64,000 nt of DNA from Clostridiaceae bacterium Marseille-Q4149 (GCA_018228685.1 CP073691.1:1116001-1180000), one strand, 5' to 3'; counted from the first letter of the stretch, positions 32,430 through 42,497 are shown. Notes: generated by a model not told the origin, from the letters alone. Made by a program: numbers and translations.

Positions 32430-32562
32430 GGATATTTCCTCCTGTTTATATAGGCGTTCGTGCCTTCATGTATGCGGCGTCCGACTCGTTCCGGACACCG
32501 GCGGCAGAGGACCGCCCTTTTTATGCCATGATAGGGTATCACATCCGAGCCGGTTTTGCAAG
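32430..32562 (-). promoter_or_regulatory. Structured leader of rplS
   Basis: Two adjacent hairpins are present: GGCGTCCG/CGGACACC (32477-32499) and GGCGG/CCGCC (32500-32516). They lie between a possible promoter near 32556 and the L19 start. L19 leader RNAs are known in Firmicutes, but I cannot assign this one to a class. Confidence 0.4.
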
Positions 32563-32613
32563 CATTTTTTGCGCTTTCCCTGAAAAAGAGTCGTCGTCAG
32601 GGAAGCAGGCGTC

Positions 32614-32642
32614 TTGACGGGGCGGCGTTTTTCCTGTAAAAT
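32614..32642 (+). promoter_or_regulatory. Sigma-A promoter of obgE
   Basis: TTGACG (32614-32619), 17 bp and TAAAAT (32637-32642) lie about 40 bp before the ATG. Confidence 0.75.
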
Positions 32643-32673
32643 GGGTAAAATAAAAGCGTATTCTTTCAGATGA

Positions 32674-33963
<1,290 letters not shown>

Positions 33964-33968
33964 AAAAA

Positions 33969-33998
33969 GCCGCCGGTTCCTGAACCGGCGGCTTTTTT
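33969..33998 (+). terminator. Intrinsic terminator of obgE
   Basis: GCCGCCGGTTC and GAACCGGCGGC form a perfect 11-bp stem with a 2-nt spacer and six T residues. Confidence 0.88.
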
Positions 33999-34127
33999 GG
34001 GGCCTCTGATGTTATTTTTGCGATGAAGCGGGATCATTATGCGTCATATGAACGAAACGACTTCATCTCGCTACCTTGTGCGAAATGCGGCAAAAGCCGG
34101 AAAATCACCGGAGGGGAATTGTTTCGG

Positions 34128-34156
34128 TTGCACAACGGAGCGGGATATGTTATACT
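34128..34156 (+). promoter_or_regulatory. Promoter of the barnase-barstar pair
   Basis: TTGCAC (34128-34133), 17 bp, and an extended -10 TG-T-TATACT (34148-34156), 27 bp before the ATG. Confidence 0.8.
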
Positions 34157-34183
34157 GACAAAACACGGAAAGGGGGGAATTCC

Positions 34184-34648
34184 ATGAAAAAATTGACGGC
34201 GCTTCTGCTGGCGCTGGTGATGGCGCTGTCCCTGACGGCGTGCAGCTTTGTGATGCTGCCGGAGGAGCAGGACCCGCCGGCCGACCCGAAGCAGGAGCAG
34301 CTGGCGCAGGGGGGTACATACACCACAAAAGAGGATGTGGCGCTGTATATCCACCTGTACGGCCGCCTGCCGGACAATTTCATCACAAAAAAAGAGGCCC
34401 AGCAGCTGGGCTGGACCGGAGGCTCCCTGGAGCCTTATGCCCCGGGCTGCTGCATCGGCGGCAGCCGGTTCGGCAACTATGAGGGCCTGCTGCCGGAGGC
34501 CAACGGCCGCACCTGGACCGAGTGCGACATCAACACCCTGGGGGCCGATTCCCGGGGAGCTGAGCGCATCGTGTTTTCCAACGACGGCCTGATCTACTAC
34601 ACCGGCGACCACTATAAGACCTTTGAACTGCTGTATGGAGGAGAATGA
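34184..34648 (+). CDS. Barnase-type ribonuclease with a lipoprotein signal peptide
   Basis: This 154-residue guanyl-specific RNase of the barnase (N1/T1) family contains HLYGRLPDNFITKKEAQQLGW, GRTWTECDIN and YTGDHYKTF. Its predicted catalytic residues Glu113, Arg128 and His143 match barnase Glu73, Arg87 and His102 in order and nearly in spacing; Arg124 matches Arg83. Unlike secreted barnase it has a lipobox, LTAC with Cys20, so the mature enzyme should be anchored outside the membrane. AAGGGGGG precedes the ATG. The next gene is a barstar-like inhibitor. It may act in defence, competition or RNA scavenging; the role is unproven. Confidence 0.88.
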   Translation: MKKLTALLLALVMALSLTACSFVMLPEEQDPPADPKQEQLAQGGTYTTKEDVALYIHLYGRLPDNFITKKEAQQLGWTGGSLEPYAPGCCIGGSRFGNYEGLLPEANGRTWTECDINTLGADSRGAERIVFSNDGLIYYTGDHYKTFELLYGGE

Positions 34649-34650
34649 CT

Positions 34651-34905
34651 ATGCAGATCCACCTGAACGGAAATGACATCACCAACCGGGAACAGCTGCA
34701 CGACGCCCTGTCGGAGGCGCTGGAGCTGCCGGAATGGTACGGCCGCAGCCTGGACGCCCTGTATGACTGCCTGACGGACCTGTCCGTGCCCACCACCATC
34801 CATGTGGAGAACTGGCCGGAGGAGGACTATATGCAGCGGGCGCTGGCGGTGCTGCGGGACGCGGCGGAGGAGAACGAGCTGCTTCAGGTGCGCTTGGAGG
34901 ACTGA
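34651..34905 (+). CDS. Barstar-family ribonuclease inhibitor
   Basis: This 84-residue cytoplasmic inhibitor protects the cell from the partner RNase before export. LPEWYGRSLDALYDCLTDL aligns with the barstar helix that plugs the barnase active site. With the start at 34651 the key acidic residues fall at 35 and 39, the same numbers as Asp35 and Asp39 of barstar. GGAGG lies 9 nt upstream; the ATG two codons earlier is too close to it. It is coupled to the RNase gene. Its last 22 bp overlap the end of the convergent VTT-domain gene. Confidence 0.88.
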   Translation: MQIHLNGNDITNREQLHDALSEALELPEWYGRSLDALYDCLTDLSVPTTIHVENWPEEDYMQRALAVLRDAAEENELLQVRLED

Positions 34906-35540
34906 CCCAGCTTGTGCCGGGTGTACCACAGGGCGCCCAGAATCAGCAGACCGTCCGCAATCAGCAGGGCCCAGAACACCGGATTGCGGAAATCCAGGTT
35001 GTTGCCCAGAATGCAGAAGCACACCATGCCCGGCATGATGGCCAGCCACGACGAGGCCAGATACGACCAGTAATTCAGCCGCATCATGCCGAACAGCACC
35101 CCCAGCACCTCCATGTTCAGCCCCAGCATATGGATGGCGAAGCAGGAGACAAAGCCGTATTCCTGGGTGGCGGTGAAATATTTCCGGAGCTTGGGGTGCT
35201 TGTTCAGCAGGCCCTCCAGGCTCTCGGTGCGGGTGGAGCGTCCGATCCAATAGGAGATGGACAGGCACAGGACCGTGCCCACGGCGTTGATGGCCAGGGC
35301 CGCCGGAAGCGGGAAGATCAGCGACACAACCACCACCAGAGCGTTGTATACCACCACGCCGGAGATGCCCTTCACCGCAAACAGCGCCAGGATCACCGCC
35401 ACCGCCAGACCGGGCCGGTGGTCCACCAGCTGGGGGATGGTGTTCAGGTCCAGCACGCCTGTCAGCAGCAGGATGCCGAAGCCTGCCGTGCACAGCAGCA
35501 TCAGCAGGATGGGCAGATAGTCCCGCAGGGTCTTTTTCAT
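34884..35540 (-). CDS. VTT-domain (TVP38/TMEM64/DedA-like) membrane protein
   Basis: The 218-residue polytopic protein has about six membrane helices and the VTT-domain pattern: a FPLPAALAINAVGTVLCLSISYWIGR segment followed by KYFTATQEYGF and GMMRLNYWSYL. DedA/VTT proteins have been tied to lipid scrambling and to membrane potential maintenance; the function of this one is not known. GAGGAGG precedes the ATG at 35540; the longer frame is rejected. Convergent with barstar, sharing 22 bp of their ends. Confidence 0.8.
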   Translation of the reverse strand: MKKTLRDYLPILLMLLCTAGFGILLLTGVLDLNTIPQLVDHRPGLAVAVILALFAVKGISGVVVYNALVVVVSLIFPLPAALAINAVGTVLCLSISYWIGRSTRTESLEGLLNKHPKLRKYFTATQEYGFVSCFAIHMLGLNMEVLGVLFGMMRLNYWSYLASSWLAIMPGMVCFCILGNNLDFRNPVFWALLIADGLLILGALWYTRHKLGQSSKRT

Positions 35541-35654
35541 GGATGGCACAGCCTCCTCGGATAAAATATAGAAGAATTTATACCATAATTTTGTGAACAA
35601 ATCAAGTATGCGGCGGGATTTTGAACAAATTCTGAATCCCGGGCAAAGGAATGG

Positions 35655-35683
35655 TTGACAATTTTCCGGGAATGGTGTAAAAT
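35655..35683 (+). promoter_or_regulatory. Sigma-A promoter of the valS T-box leader
   Basis: TTGACA (35655-35660), exactly 17 bp, and TAAAAT (35678-35683). Confidence 0.85.
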
Positions 35684-35689
35684 GCCCAC

Positions 35690-35960
35690 ATATTGAAAGC
35701 GGCTGTGATGGGAAGCAGTAGGCGGTCTGCGGATGCCGAGAGAGGGAGCGGTTGGTGGAAGCTCCCGTGACGCGCCGCCCAAGTCGTCCCGGAGCCTTGG
35801 GCTGAACTGACAGTAGGCTGCAACGGCATGTCCTCCGTTATCGGGACAGGGCGTTTTCTGCGCCCATGAGTGCGGGATTTCCCGAATACAGGTGGTACCA
35901 CGGACTTTTTACGGTTCGCCCTGTTTTGCCATGGCAAAACGGAGCGGGCCTTTTTGTTTT
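35690..35960 (+). promoter_or_regulatory. T-box riboswitch (valS leader) with terminator
   Basis: The leader has the T-box sequence AGGTGGTACCACGG (35890-35903), the antiterminator core that pairs with the uncharged tRNA end. Stem I shows AGTA (near 35717) and an AGAGAGGGAGC distal region. A terminator stem spans about 35918-35949 and ends in TTTTTGTTTT. A GTC valine codon at 35783-35785 is a candidate specifier. Binding of uncharged tRNA-Val should favour read-through into valS. Confidence 0.9.
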
Positions 35961-35988
35961 GCCAAATACTCAGACAAGGAGAATAGCT

Positions 35989-38619
35989 ATGCGCAAAGAA
36001 TTACCCAAGGTGTACGATCCCCGGCAGGTGGAGCCCCGGATCTACCAGATGTGGATGGACGGCGGCTGCTTCAAGGCGGAGCCGAATCCCGACAAGAAGC
36101 CCTTTTCCATCGTGATGCCGCCCCCCAACGTCACCGGCCAGCTGCACATGGGCCACGCCATGGACGCCACCCTGCAGGACATCCTCATCCGCTTCAAGCG
36201 GATGCAGGGGAATGAGGCCCTGTGGCTGCCCGGCACGGACCACGCCGGTATCGCCACCCAGATCAAGGTGGAGGAGAACCTGCGCCAGGAGGGCCTGACC
36301 CGCTATGACCTGGGCCGGGAGAAGTTCCTGGAGCGCGTGTGGGCCTGGAAGGAGAAGTACGGCAACCGCATTGTGGAGCAGCAGAAGAAGATGGGCTCCT
36401 CCTGCGACTGGGACCGGTCCCGCTTCACCATGGACGAGGGCTGCTCCAGGGCCGTCCGGAAGACCTTCTGCGAGCTGTATGACAAGGGCCTGATCTATAA
36501 GGGCAGCCGCATCATCAACTGGTGCCCCCACTGCCTGACGGCTCTGTCCGACGCCGAGGTGGAGTACACCGACAAGCCCGGCCACCTGTGGTATATTCGT
36601 TACCCCCTGGCCGACGGCAGCGGCGACATCGTGGTGGCCACCACCCGCCCGGAGACCATGATGGGCGACACCGGCGTGGCCGTGAACCCCGAGGACGAGA
36701 AGTTCAAGCACCTCATCGGCAAGACCTGCATCCTGCCCATTATGAACCGGGAGATCCCCATCGTGGGCGACGAATACTGCGAGATCGGCTTCGGCACCGG
36801 CGCGGTGAAGATGACCCCGGCCCACGACCCCAACGACTTTGAGGTGGGCCTGCGGCACAACCTGGAGGTGATCCGGGTCATCGCCGACGATGGCACCATC
36901 AACGAAAACGGCGGCAAGTACAACGGCATGGACCGCTACGAGTGCCGCAAGGCCATCGTCAAGGACCTGGAGGAGCAGGGCTACCTCATCAAGACCGAGG
37001 ATTATTCCCACAACGTGGGCACCTGCTACCGCTGCCACAACGACGTGGAGCCGCTGATCTCCGCCCAGTGGTTCGTGAAGATGGAGCCCCTGGCCAAGGA
37101 GGCCATCCGGGTGGTGAAGGACGGCACCATCAAGTTCGTGCCGGAGCGCTTTACCAAGACCTATACCAACTGGATGGAGAATGTCCATGACTGGTGCATC
37201 TCCCGCCAGCTGTGGTGGGGCCACCAGATCCCCGCCTGGACCTGCGACGACTGCGGCCACATCAACGTCAGCCGGGAGGACCCCACCCGCTGCGAAAAGT
37301 GCGGCAGCACCCATCTGACCCGGGAGGAGGACGTGCTGGACACCTGGTTCAGCTCCGCTCTGTGGCCCTTCTCCACCCTGGGCTGGCCCGACAAGGACGC
37401 CAAGGACCTGCAGTATTGGTACCCCACCTCCGTGCTGGTCACCGGGTATGACATCATCTTCTTCTGGGTGGCCCGCATGATCTTCTCCGGCATGGAGCAG
37501 ATGAAGCAGGAGCCCTTCAAGACCGTTCTGATTCACGGTCTGGTCCGGGACGACAAGGGCCGCAAGATGTCCAAGTCCCTGGGCAACGGCATCGACCCCC
37601 TGGAGATGGCGGACAAGTTCGGCGCGGACGCCCTGCGCTTCAACCTGATCACCGGCAACAGCCCCGGCAATGATATGCGCTTCTTCGTGGAGAAGTGCGA
37701 GGCGATGCGCAACTTCGCCAATAAGATCTGGAACGCCTCCCGCTATGTGATGATGAACCTGACCATCGACCAGGTGGAGCTGCCGGAGAAGCTGGAGCTG
37801 GAGGACAAGTGGGTCCTCAGCAAGCTGAACACCCTGATCCGCGAGGTCACCGACAACATGGAGGCCTATGAGCTGGGCGTGGCCTCCGCCAAGATCTACG
37901 ACTTCATCTGGGACACCTACTGCGACTGGTATATCGAGCTGACCAAGACCCGCCTGTACGGCGAGGACGAGGAGGCCAAGCTGGCCGCCCAGAACGTGCT
38001 GTGCTATGTGCTGCTGCGGGTGCTGGAGCTGCTGCATCCCTTCATGCCCTTCATCACCGAGGAGATCTGGCAGGCGCTGCCCCACCAGGGCGACTATCTG
38101 ATCCGGGCGCAGTGGCCCACCTATCGGGAGGAGTTCGCCTTCGCCCGGGAGGAGCAGGCCATGGAGGCCGTGAAGGACGCCATTTCCGCCGTCCGTGCCC
38201 GCCGGGCCGAGATGAATGTGCCGCCGTCCCGGAAGGCCAAGATCATCATCGCCAGCCAGACCCCGGAGATCTACGCCGGCGGCCAGAACTTCATCACCCG
38301 TCTGGCCTATGCCAGCGAGGTGGAGGTGGGCAGCCAGGCGCCCCAGGACCTGAACGGTATGGTGACGGTGTCCACTCACGATGCCACCATGTACCTGCCT
38401 CTGGCGGAGCTGGTGGATATTGAGAAGGAGCTGGAGCGCATCCAGAAGGAGCTGACCAAGGCCCGGGAGAACCTGGAGCGCATCGAGAAGAAGCTGCAGA
38501 ACGAGAGCTTCGTGTCCAAGGCCCCCGAGGCGGTGGTCAACGCCGAGCGGGAGAAGGCCGATAAGGCCCGGGCCCTGATCGCCAAGCTGGAGGAATCCGC
38601 CCAGGCCATGCGCGGCTGA
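35989..38619 (+). CDS. valS: Valyl-tRNA synthetase
   Basis: This class I synthetase charges tRNA-Val. The 876 residues have HMGH (53-56) as the HIGH motif, a large CP1 editing domain, KMSKS (about 526-530), and an anticodon-binding domain followed by the C-terminal coiled coil typical of ValRS (residues about 810-876, Glu/Lys-rich). AAGGAG precedes the ATG at 35989; the longer frame would start inside the T-box leader. Expression should follow tRNA-Val charging through that leader. Confidence 0.97.
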   Translation: MRKELPKVYDPRQVEPRIYQMWMDGGCFKAEPNPDKKPFSIVMPPPNVTGQLHMGHAMDATLQDILIRFKRMQGNEALWLPGTDHAGIATQIKVEENLRQEGLTRYDLGREKFLERVWAWKEKYGNRIVEQQKKMGSSCDWDRSRFTMDEGCSRAVRKTFCELYDKGLIYKGSRIINWCPHCLTALSDAEVEYTDKPGHLWYIRYPLADGSGDIVVATTRPETMMGDTGVAVNPEDEKFKHLIGKTCILPIMNREIPIVGDEYCEIGFGTGAVKMTPAHDPNDFEVGLRHNLEVIRVIADDGTINENGGKYNGMDRYECRKAIVKDLEEQGYLIKTEDYSHNVGTCYRCHNDVEPLISAQWFVKMEPLAKEAIRVVKDGTIKFVPERFTKTYTNWMENVHDWCISRQLWWGHQIPAWTCDDCGHINVSREDPTRCEKCGSTHLTREEDVLDTWFSSALWPFSTLGWPDKDAKDLQYWYPTSVLVTGYDIIFFWVARMIFSGMEQMKQEPFKTVLIHGLVRDDKGRKMSKSLGNGIDPLEMADKFGADALRFNLITGNSPGNDMRFFVEKCEAMRNFANKIWNASRYVMMNLTIDQVELPEKLELEDKWVLSKLNTLIREVTDNMEAYELGVASAKIYDFIWDTYCDWYIELTKTRLYGEDEEAKLAAQNVLCYVLLRVLELLHPFMPFITEEIWQALPHQGDYLIRAQWPTYREEFAFAREEQAMEAVKDAISAVRARRAEMNVPPSRKAKIIIASQTPEIYAGGQNFITRLAYASEVEVGSQAPQDLNGMVTVSTHDATMYLPLAELVDIEKELERIQKELTKARENLERIEKKLQNESFVSKAPEAVVNAEREKADKARALIAKLEESAQAMRG

Positions 38620-38995
38620 TTTTTCCCGCCCCGGCGGCTTCCGACAGAAAACGAAATCCCCAATATGATACAATCACCGCAGATTGAACGATCTGCGCTG
38701 ATTGCTGCTATCAAGAGAATCCGGCGGTTTTCGTTTTCGGAAAGGAAGATAGTTACGAAAGAAACCCATCCGGGGTGTCTTTCGTTTGCAATCAGGTTTT
38801 TTCAGAACTTTATAAAGTTCTGAAAAAACGTACTCAGCTTGTCAAAAAAATTGACAAGCTGATAATCACCGCAGATCGAATGATCTGCGGTGATTTTTTT
38901 CAGGCCCCGAGGGTCTCGGGGCCTGCGGAGAAGATTGTATTCTGAACGCACAAAAACCCTGGAGCACAGGGCGGATGATAAGGGAGTGAATCGGC
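38620..38995 (+). other. Intergenic region between valS and the sigma-F operon
   Basis: 376 bp with no credible gene, dominated by the hairpin array at 38671-38925. The last 70 bp contain only AAGGGAG as the ribosome site of spoIIAA. No convincing sigma-H promoter for the sigma-F operon was identified. Confidence 0.6.
38671..38925. repeat. Array of six inverted repeats
   Basis: Six stems occur in 255 bp: CAATCACCGCAGAT (38671-38704, one mismatch), ACGAAAGA/TCTTTCGT (38755-38785), the perfect 32-bp palindrome centred at 38812, TCAGCTTGTCAA (38834-38862), AATCACCGCAGATC with a 4-nt loop (38864-38895, then a T-tract), and CAGGCCCCGA (38901-38925). The first and fifth stems share the sequence ATCACCGCAGAT, so a related element flanks the middle ones. 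Genome-wide copy number is unknown. Confidence 0.6.
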
Positions 38996-39301
38996 ATGGA
39001 AATGACGGTCAGACAGGAAGAACGGTGCCTGGAGATCGCCCTGATCGGGGAGCTGGACCACCACGCCGCCCGGGAGATCGGGGGCCGGCTGGACCGGGCC
39101 ATCGAGGCGGCGCTGCCGCTGCGGCTGGTGCTGGACTGGTCCGGGGTGACGTTTATGGACAGCTCCGGTATCGCGGTGGTCATGCGGGTCCGGCAGCGCG
39201 TGCGGGACCTGGGCGGCGCCGTGACGCTGCGGGGCGTGAGGCCCCAGGCGAGGAAGGTGCTGGACGCCGCGGGCCTGGACCGCTTTGTCACCGTGGAATA
39301 G
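38996..39301 (+). CDS. spoIIAA: Anti-sigma F factor antagonist SpoIIAA
   Basis: SpoIIAA, when unphosphorylated, frees sigma F from SpoIIAB in the forespore. The 101-residue STAS protein carries the phosphorylation-site motif FMDSSGIAVV (Ser56/Ser57), matching the DSSG site of Bacillus SpoIIAA. AAGGGAG precedes the ATG. It is first in the spoIIAA-spoIIAB-sigF operon, 16 bp before spoIIAB. The downstream switch phosphatase SpoIIE is not in the window. Confidence 0.92.
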   Translation: MEMTVRQEERCLEIALIGELDHHAAREIGGRLDRAIEAALPLRLVLDWSGVTFMDSSGIAVVMRVRQRVRDLGGAVTLRGVRPQARKVLDAAGLDRFVTVE

Positions 39302-39317
39302 AGAGGAGGTACATAAG

Positions 39318-39761
39318 ATGAAGGCCGAAAACTATGTGACCCTGGAATTTCTCAGCCGCAGCGCCAACGAGGGCTTTGCCCGCATGGCGGCGGCGTCCTT
39401 TGCCGCCCAGCTGGACCCGACGCTGGACGAGATCGGGGACATCAAAACCGCCGTCAGCGAGGCGGTGACCAACGCCATCGTCCACGCCTATCCGGACGAG
39501 CTGGGGAAAATCGTGATGAAGCTACGCATTCTGGAAGGCGGCGTGCTGGAGCTGACGGTGCGGGACTGGGGCCGGGGCATCGACGACATCCGCCAGGCCC
39601 GGCAGCCGCTGTTCACCACCGGCGGCCAGGAGCGCAGCGGCATGGGCTTTACCATTATGGAGAGCTTTATGGACCGGCTGACGGTGAAGTCCGCGCCGGG
39701 GAAGGGCACCACCGTGTCCATGCGCAAGCGCATCGCCCCGCGCCTGTCCGGCCGGCGATGA
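39318..39761 (+). CDS. spoIIAB: Anti-sigma F factor SpoIIAB
   Basis: SpoIIAB is the serine kinase and anti-sigma factor that holds sigma F until septation. The 147 residues have a GHKL ATPase fold: N-box EAVTNAIVHAY, G1 DWGRGIDD, and G2 GQERSGMGFTIM. AGAGGAGG precedes the ATG at 39318. The final ATGA overlaps the start of sigF by 4 bp, giving tight coupling between sigma factor and inhibitor. Confidence 0.94.
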   Translation: MKAENYVTLEFLSRSANEGFARMAAASFAAQLDPTLDEIGDIKTAVSEAVTNAIVHAYPDELGKIVMKLRILEGGVLELTVRDWGRGIDDIRQARQPLFTTGGQERSGMGFTIMESFMDRLTVKSAPGKGTTVSMRKRIAPRLSGRR

Positions 39762-40468
39762 GCGGCGGGCAGCTGTTCACGCTGCTGGACCGGGCCCAAA
39801 ACGGCGACGACGAGGCCTGCGAGCAGGTGCTGCTGGAAAACAGCGGACTGATCTGGAGCATTGTGCGGCGGTATTATGGCTGTGGGGTGGAGACGGACGA
39901 CCTGTATCAGCTGGGATGCATTGGATTCATCAAAGCTGTAAAGGGGTTTGACCTGACGTACGGAACGCAGTTTTCCACCTATGCTGTCCCGAAAATCGCT
40001 GGGGAGATACGGCGTTTTTTGCGGGACAACGGCGCGATAAAGGTGGGACGGAGCATCCGGGAAAAGGGGCAGGCCCTGGCCGCGGCCCGGGAGCGGCTGC
40101 GGCACCGGCTGGGCCGGGATCCACGGCTGTCGGAGCTGGCGGAGGAGACGGGGCTGACGCCGGAGGAGATCGCTAGCGTTGAGCTGGCCACCGGCGCGCC
40201 GGAGTCCCTGCAGCAGGAGACGGCGGAGGGGCTGACCCTGGAGTCCACCCTGGGCACCGACAGCCCGGAGGATCGTATGGTGGAGCACATCGCCCTGCGG
40301 GAGGCCATCGATCAGCTGCCGGAGCGGGAGAAAATGACCATCCTGCTGCGCTTCTTCAAGGGGCTGACCCAGGAGCAGACGGCCCGGATCCTGGGGGTGT
40401 CCCAGGTGCAGATATCCCGGCTGGAGCGCCGGGGGCTGGCAGATCTCCGGCAGCTGCTGGACGGCTGA
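39758..40468 (+). CDS. sigF: RNA polymerase sigma-F factor (SpoIIAC)
   Basis: Sigma F drives the first forespore-specific genes. The 236 residues contain region 2 (DDLYQLGCIGFIKAVKGFD, and TYAVPKIAGEIRRFLRD), region 3, and a C-terminal region 4 helix-turn-helix (LTQEQTARILGVSQVQISRLERR). It starts within the spoIIAB stop overlap. The 3' end is antisense to the last 113 bp of the convergent TIGR03915 gene, an unusual layout. Confidence 0.95.
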   Translation: MSGGQLFTLLDRAQNGDDEACEQVLLENSGLIWSIVRRYYGCGVETDDLYQLGCIGFIKAVKGFDLTYGTQFSTYAVPKIAGEIRRFLRDNGAIKVGRSIREKGQALAAARERLRHRLGRDPRLSELAEETGLTPEEIASVELATGAPESLQQETAEGLTLESTLGTDSPEDRMVEHIALREAIDQLPEREKMTILLRFFKGLTQEQTARILGVSQVQISRLERRGLADLRQLLDG

Positions 40469-41216
40469 GGCCCTCGTAGTCCACCGGAAGAAATTCCGTC
40501 ATGACGCCCCGATACCGTTTGGGGAGAAACGAGTTCTGACAGCGGGGGTTGGTCCGCTCCCGGATGGATACGGTGCGGAAAAACTCCTGCCACAGGGCAC
40601 GGTACTGAAGCTCCTCCGGGCCGGGCAGCTCCAGCGTCAGGCTTTCCACCGGGACGATGCGGCGCTGGCCCTTGGTGTACAGCAGCAGCTCCCGGTGGGT
40701 GCGGTCATACAGGAAGAAGGACTCCCCGGCCATGCGGCTGCAGAAGTGGTTGGCCAGCAGAGGAAGCACCCGGTTCTTTGGCTCGATCTCGCCGCCCAGG
40801 ATGCCGTTGTAATCGGAAAAACGCACGAAGCCCCGCAGCTTTTCCAGTTCACCGCCCAGGTGACGCAGGGCGCAGGCGATGGGGTAGTACACATCGTCGG
40901 CCTTGCTGCGCATAAAGCCAGGCCCCTGGTCGTACAGCTTGCGGATGAAGGCGTACAGGCGAAGCTCCTTGTCCTCCAGACAGGTCAGCCAGGCCCGGCG
41001 CAGGACCTTCAGAGCCGGAGGGGACAGGCGCTGCAAACTGTCGTACACCCGCTGGCTATGGTCCCGGCGGGTAACCACCACCCGCACCGGATACAGGGAG
41101 ACGCATTCCTCATCGCTGTAAAAGGCGATGGGGAATTCTTTATGGGCATAGCTGTCGAACACGCAGCACAGGAAGCCGGGGAAGCTGCCGTCATATTGAA
41201 AAATCACATCCTCCAT
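40356..41216 (-). CDS. TIGR03915-type protein, partner of the radical-SAM DNA-repair protein
   Basis: This 286-residue soluble protein matches the TIGR03915 family, which occurs next to the TIGR03916 radical-SAM protein and often replaces or resembles a uracil-DNA-glycosylase-linked unit. It starts FQYDGSFPGFLCCVFDSY and contains FLPVDYEGL, where homologs normally end. About 30 more Pro/Ala/Gly-rich residues follow here because the frame runs antisense through the end of sigF. The start at 41216 is chosen; an earlier in-frame ATG lies inside the upstream gene. It follows the rSAM gene by 4 bp. Activity is not established. Confidence 0.8.
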   Translation of the reverse strand: MEDVIFQYDGSFPGFLCCVFDSYAHKEFPIAFYSDEECVSLYPVRVVVTRRDHSQRVYDSLQRLSPPALKVLRRAWLTCLEDKELRLYAFIRKLYDQGPGFMRSKADDVYYPIACALRHLGGELEKLRGFVRFSDYNGILGGEIEPKNRVLPLLANHFCSRMAGESFFLYDRTHRELLLYTKGQRRIVPVESLTLELPGPEELQYRALWQEFFRTVSIRERTNPRCQNSFLPKRYRGVMTEFLPVDYEGLSRPAAAGDLPAPGAPAGISAPGTPPGSGPSAPGSAP

Positions 41217-41220
41217 GGCG

Positions 41221-42486
41221 TCACCCGGCATCGAACAGCGACAGCTGCCGGCATTCCTGGGGCGGCAGCTGGCCCCGCTCCATGGCCTCCAGCTGGCGGG
41301 ACAGGGTGGCGGCAGAGAAGTGAAGCCCCGGGCGCATACGGCCGCCGCAGGTGACGAAGAACTGCGCCCGCTTCAGCACCACGCCCAGCTTGGGCAGGTC
41401 CTCCAGCCGCAGAGGAGTCTGCCGACGGGCGGAGACGATGCGCCGGGCGCTGACCGGTCCGATGCCCGGCACCCGCAGCAGAGTCTCCAGGTCCGCCTTG
41501 CGGATCTCCACCGGGAACTGCTCCAGGTGGCACAGGGCCCAATGGCACTTGGGGTCCAGCAGGGGATTGAAGTCCGGGTGGGCCTCGTCCAGCAGCTCTT
41601 GGGCCTTAAAGCCGTAAAACCGCAGCAGCCAGTCCGCCTGGTATAGCCGGTGCTCCCGCAGCAGGGGCGGCTTGGTGTCCAGAGAGGGCAGAAGGGCGTT
41701 TTCCACCACCGGAACATAGGCGGAGTAGAACACGCGTTTCAATCTGTATTTTTGGTACAGGGATTCTGTCAGGTGCAGAATATGCCGGTCCGTGTCCCGG
41801 GTAGCGCCGACGATGAGCTGGGTGCTCTGGCCCGCCGGGGCAAAGACCGGGGCGTGCTTATACTGCACCAGCTCCGCCTTGCTCTGGGCGGTCCGGTCCC
41901 GGATGAGGGCCATAGGCCGCAGGATGGCCTGCTTGTTTTTATCCGGGGCCAGGGTCTGCAGCCCCTCCTGGGAGGGAAGCTCGATATTGACGCTGAGCCG
42001 GTCCGCCAGCAGGCCCAGCTGCTGCACCAGCTCCGGGGACGTGCCGGGGATGGCTTTGGCGTGGATATATCCGTTGAACCGGTATTCCTGCCGCAGCAGG
42101 CGCAGACACTCGATCATCTGTTCGGTGGTGTAGTCGGGGCTGCGCAGGACGCCGGAGGACAGGAACAGGCCCTCGATATAATTGCGCCGGTAGAACCCGA
42201 TGGTCAGCTCCGCCAGCTCCCGGGGGGTGAAGGCCGCCCGGCGGGTATCGTGGGACCGGCGGTTGACGCAGTATTTGCAGTCGTAGACGCAACGGTTGGT
42301 CATCAGCACCTTCAGCAGGGTGATGCAGCGCCCGTCGGCAGAGAAGCTGTGGCAGCAGCCTGCCAGGGAGGAGCTGGTGTTGCCGATCATGCCCGGCCGG
42401 GAGCCCCGGCGAACGCCGCTGGAGGTGCAGGCCGCGTCATATTTGGCCGCATCGGCCAGGATGGCCAGCTTATCCAGCAGTTCCAT
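41221..42486 (-). CDS. Putative DNA modification/repair radical-SAM protein (TIGR03916-type)
   Basis: This 421-residue radical-SAM protein has the cluster motif C66-x3-C70-x2-C73 (in NRCVYDCKYC). Near the C-terminus it has a helix-hairpin-helix DNA-binding motif (LLRVPGIGPVSARRI). An early Cys pair in LAGCCHSF is also family-typical. The family is inferred to repair or modify DNA, with no reaction shown. The gene lies in an operon with the TIGR03915 partner and is preceded by a 37-codon membrane peptide, under LexA-type control. Confidence 0.82.
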   Translation of the reverse strand: MELLDKLAILADAAKYDAACTSSGVRRGSRPGMIGNTSSSLAGCCHSFSADGRCITLLKVLMTNRCVYDCKYCVNRRSHDTRRAAFTPRELAELTIGFYRRNYIEGLFLSSGVLRSPDYTTEQMIECLRLLRQEYRFNGYIHAKAIPGTSPELVQQLGLLADRLSVNIELPSQEGLQTLAPDKNKQAILRPMALIRDRTAQSKAELVQYKHAPVFAPAGQSTQLIVGATRDTDRHILHLTESLYQKYRLKRVFYSAYVPVVENALLPSLDTKPPLLREHRLYQADWLLRFYGFKAQELLDEAHPDFNPLLDPKCHWALCHLEQFPVEIRKADLETLLRVPGIGPVSARRIVSARRQTPLRLEDLPKLGVVLKRAQFFVTCGGRMRPGLHFSAATLSRQLEAMERGQLPPQECRQLSLFDAG

Positions 42487-42497
42487 GACCGGCGGCC

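Noticed and set aside
36001-38673. 890-codon minus-strand open frame
   Set aside because: It is a full antisense shadow of valS with low-complexity Gly/Leu/Val/His content and no recognisable domain.
38671-38925. Hairpin array as a CRISPR array
   Set aside because: The stems differ from one another, spacing is irregular, and there are no direct repeats of constant length or cas genes.
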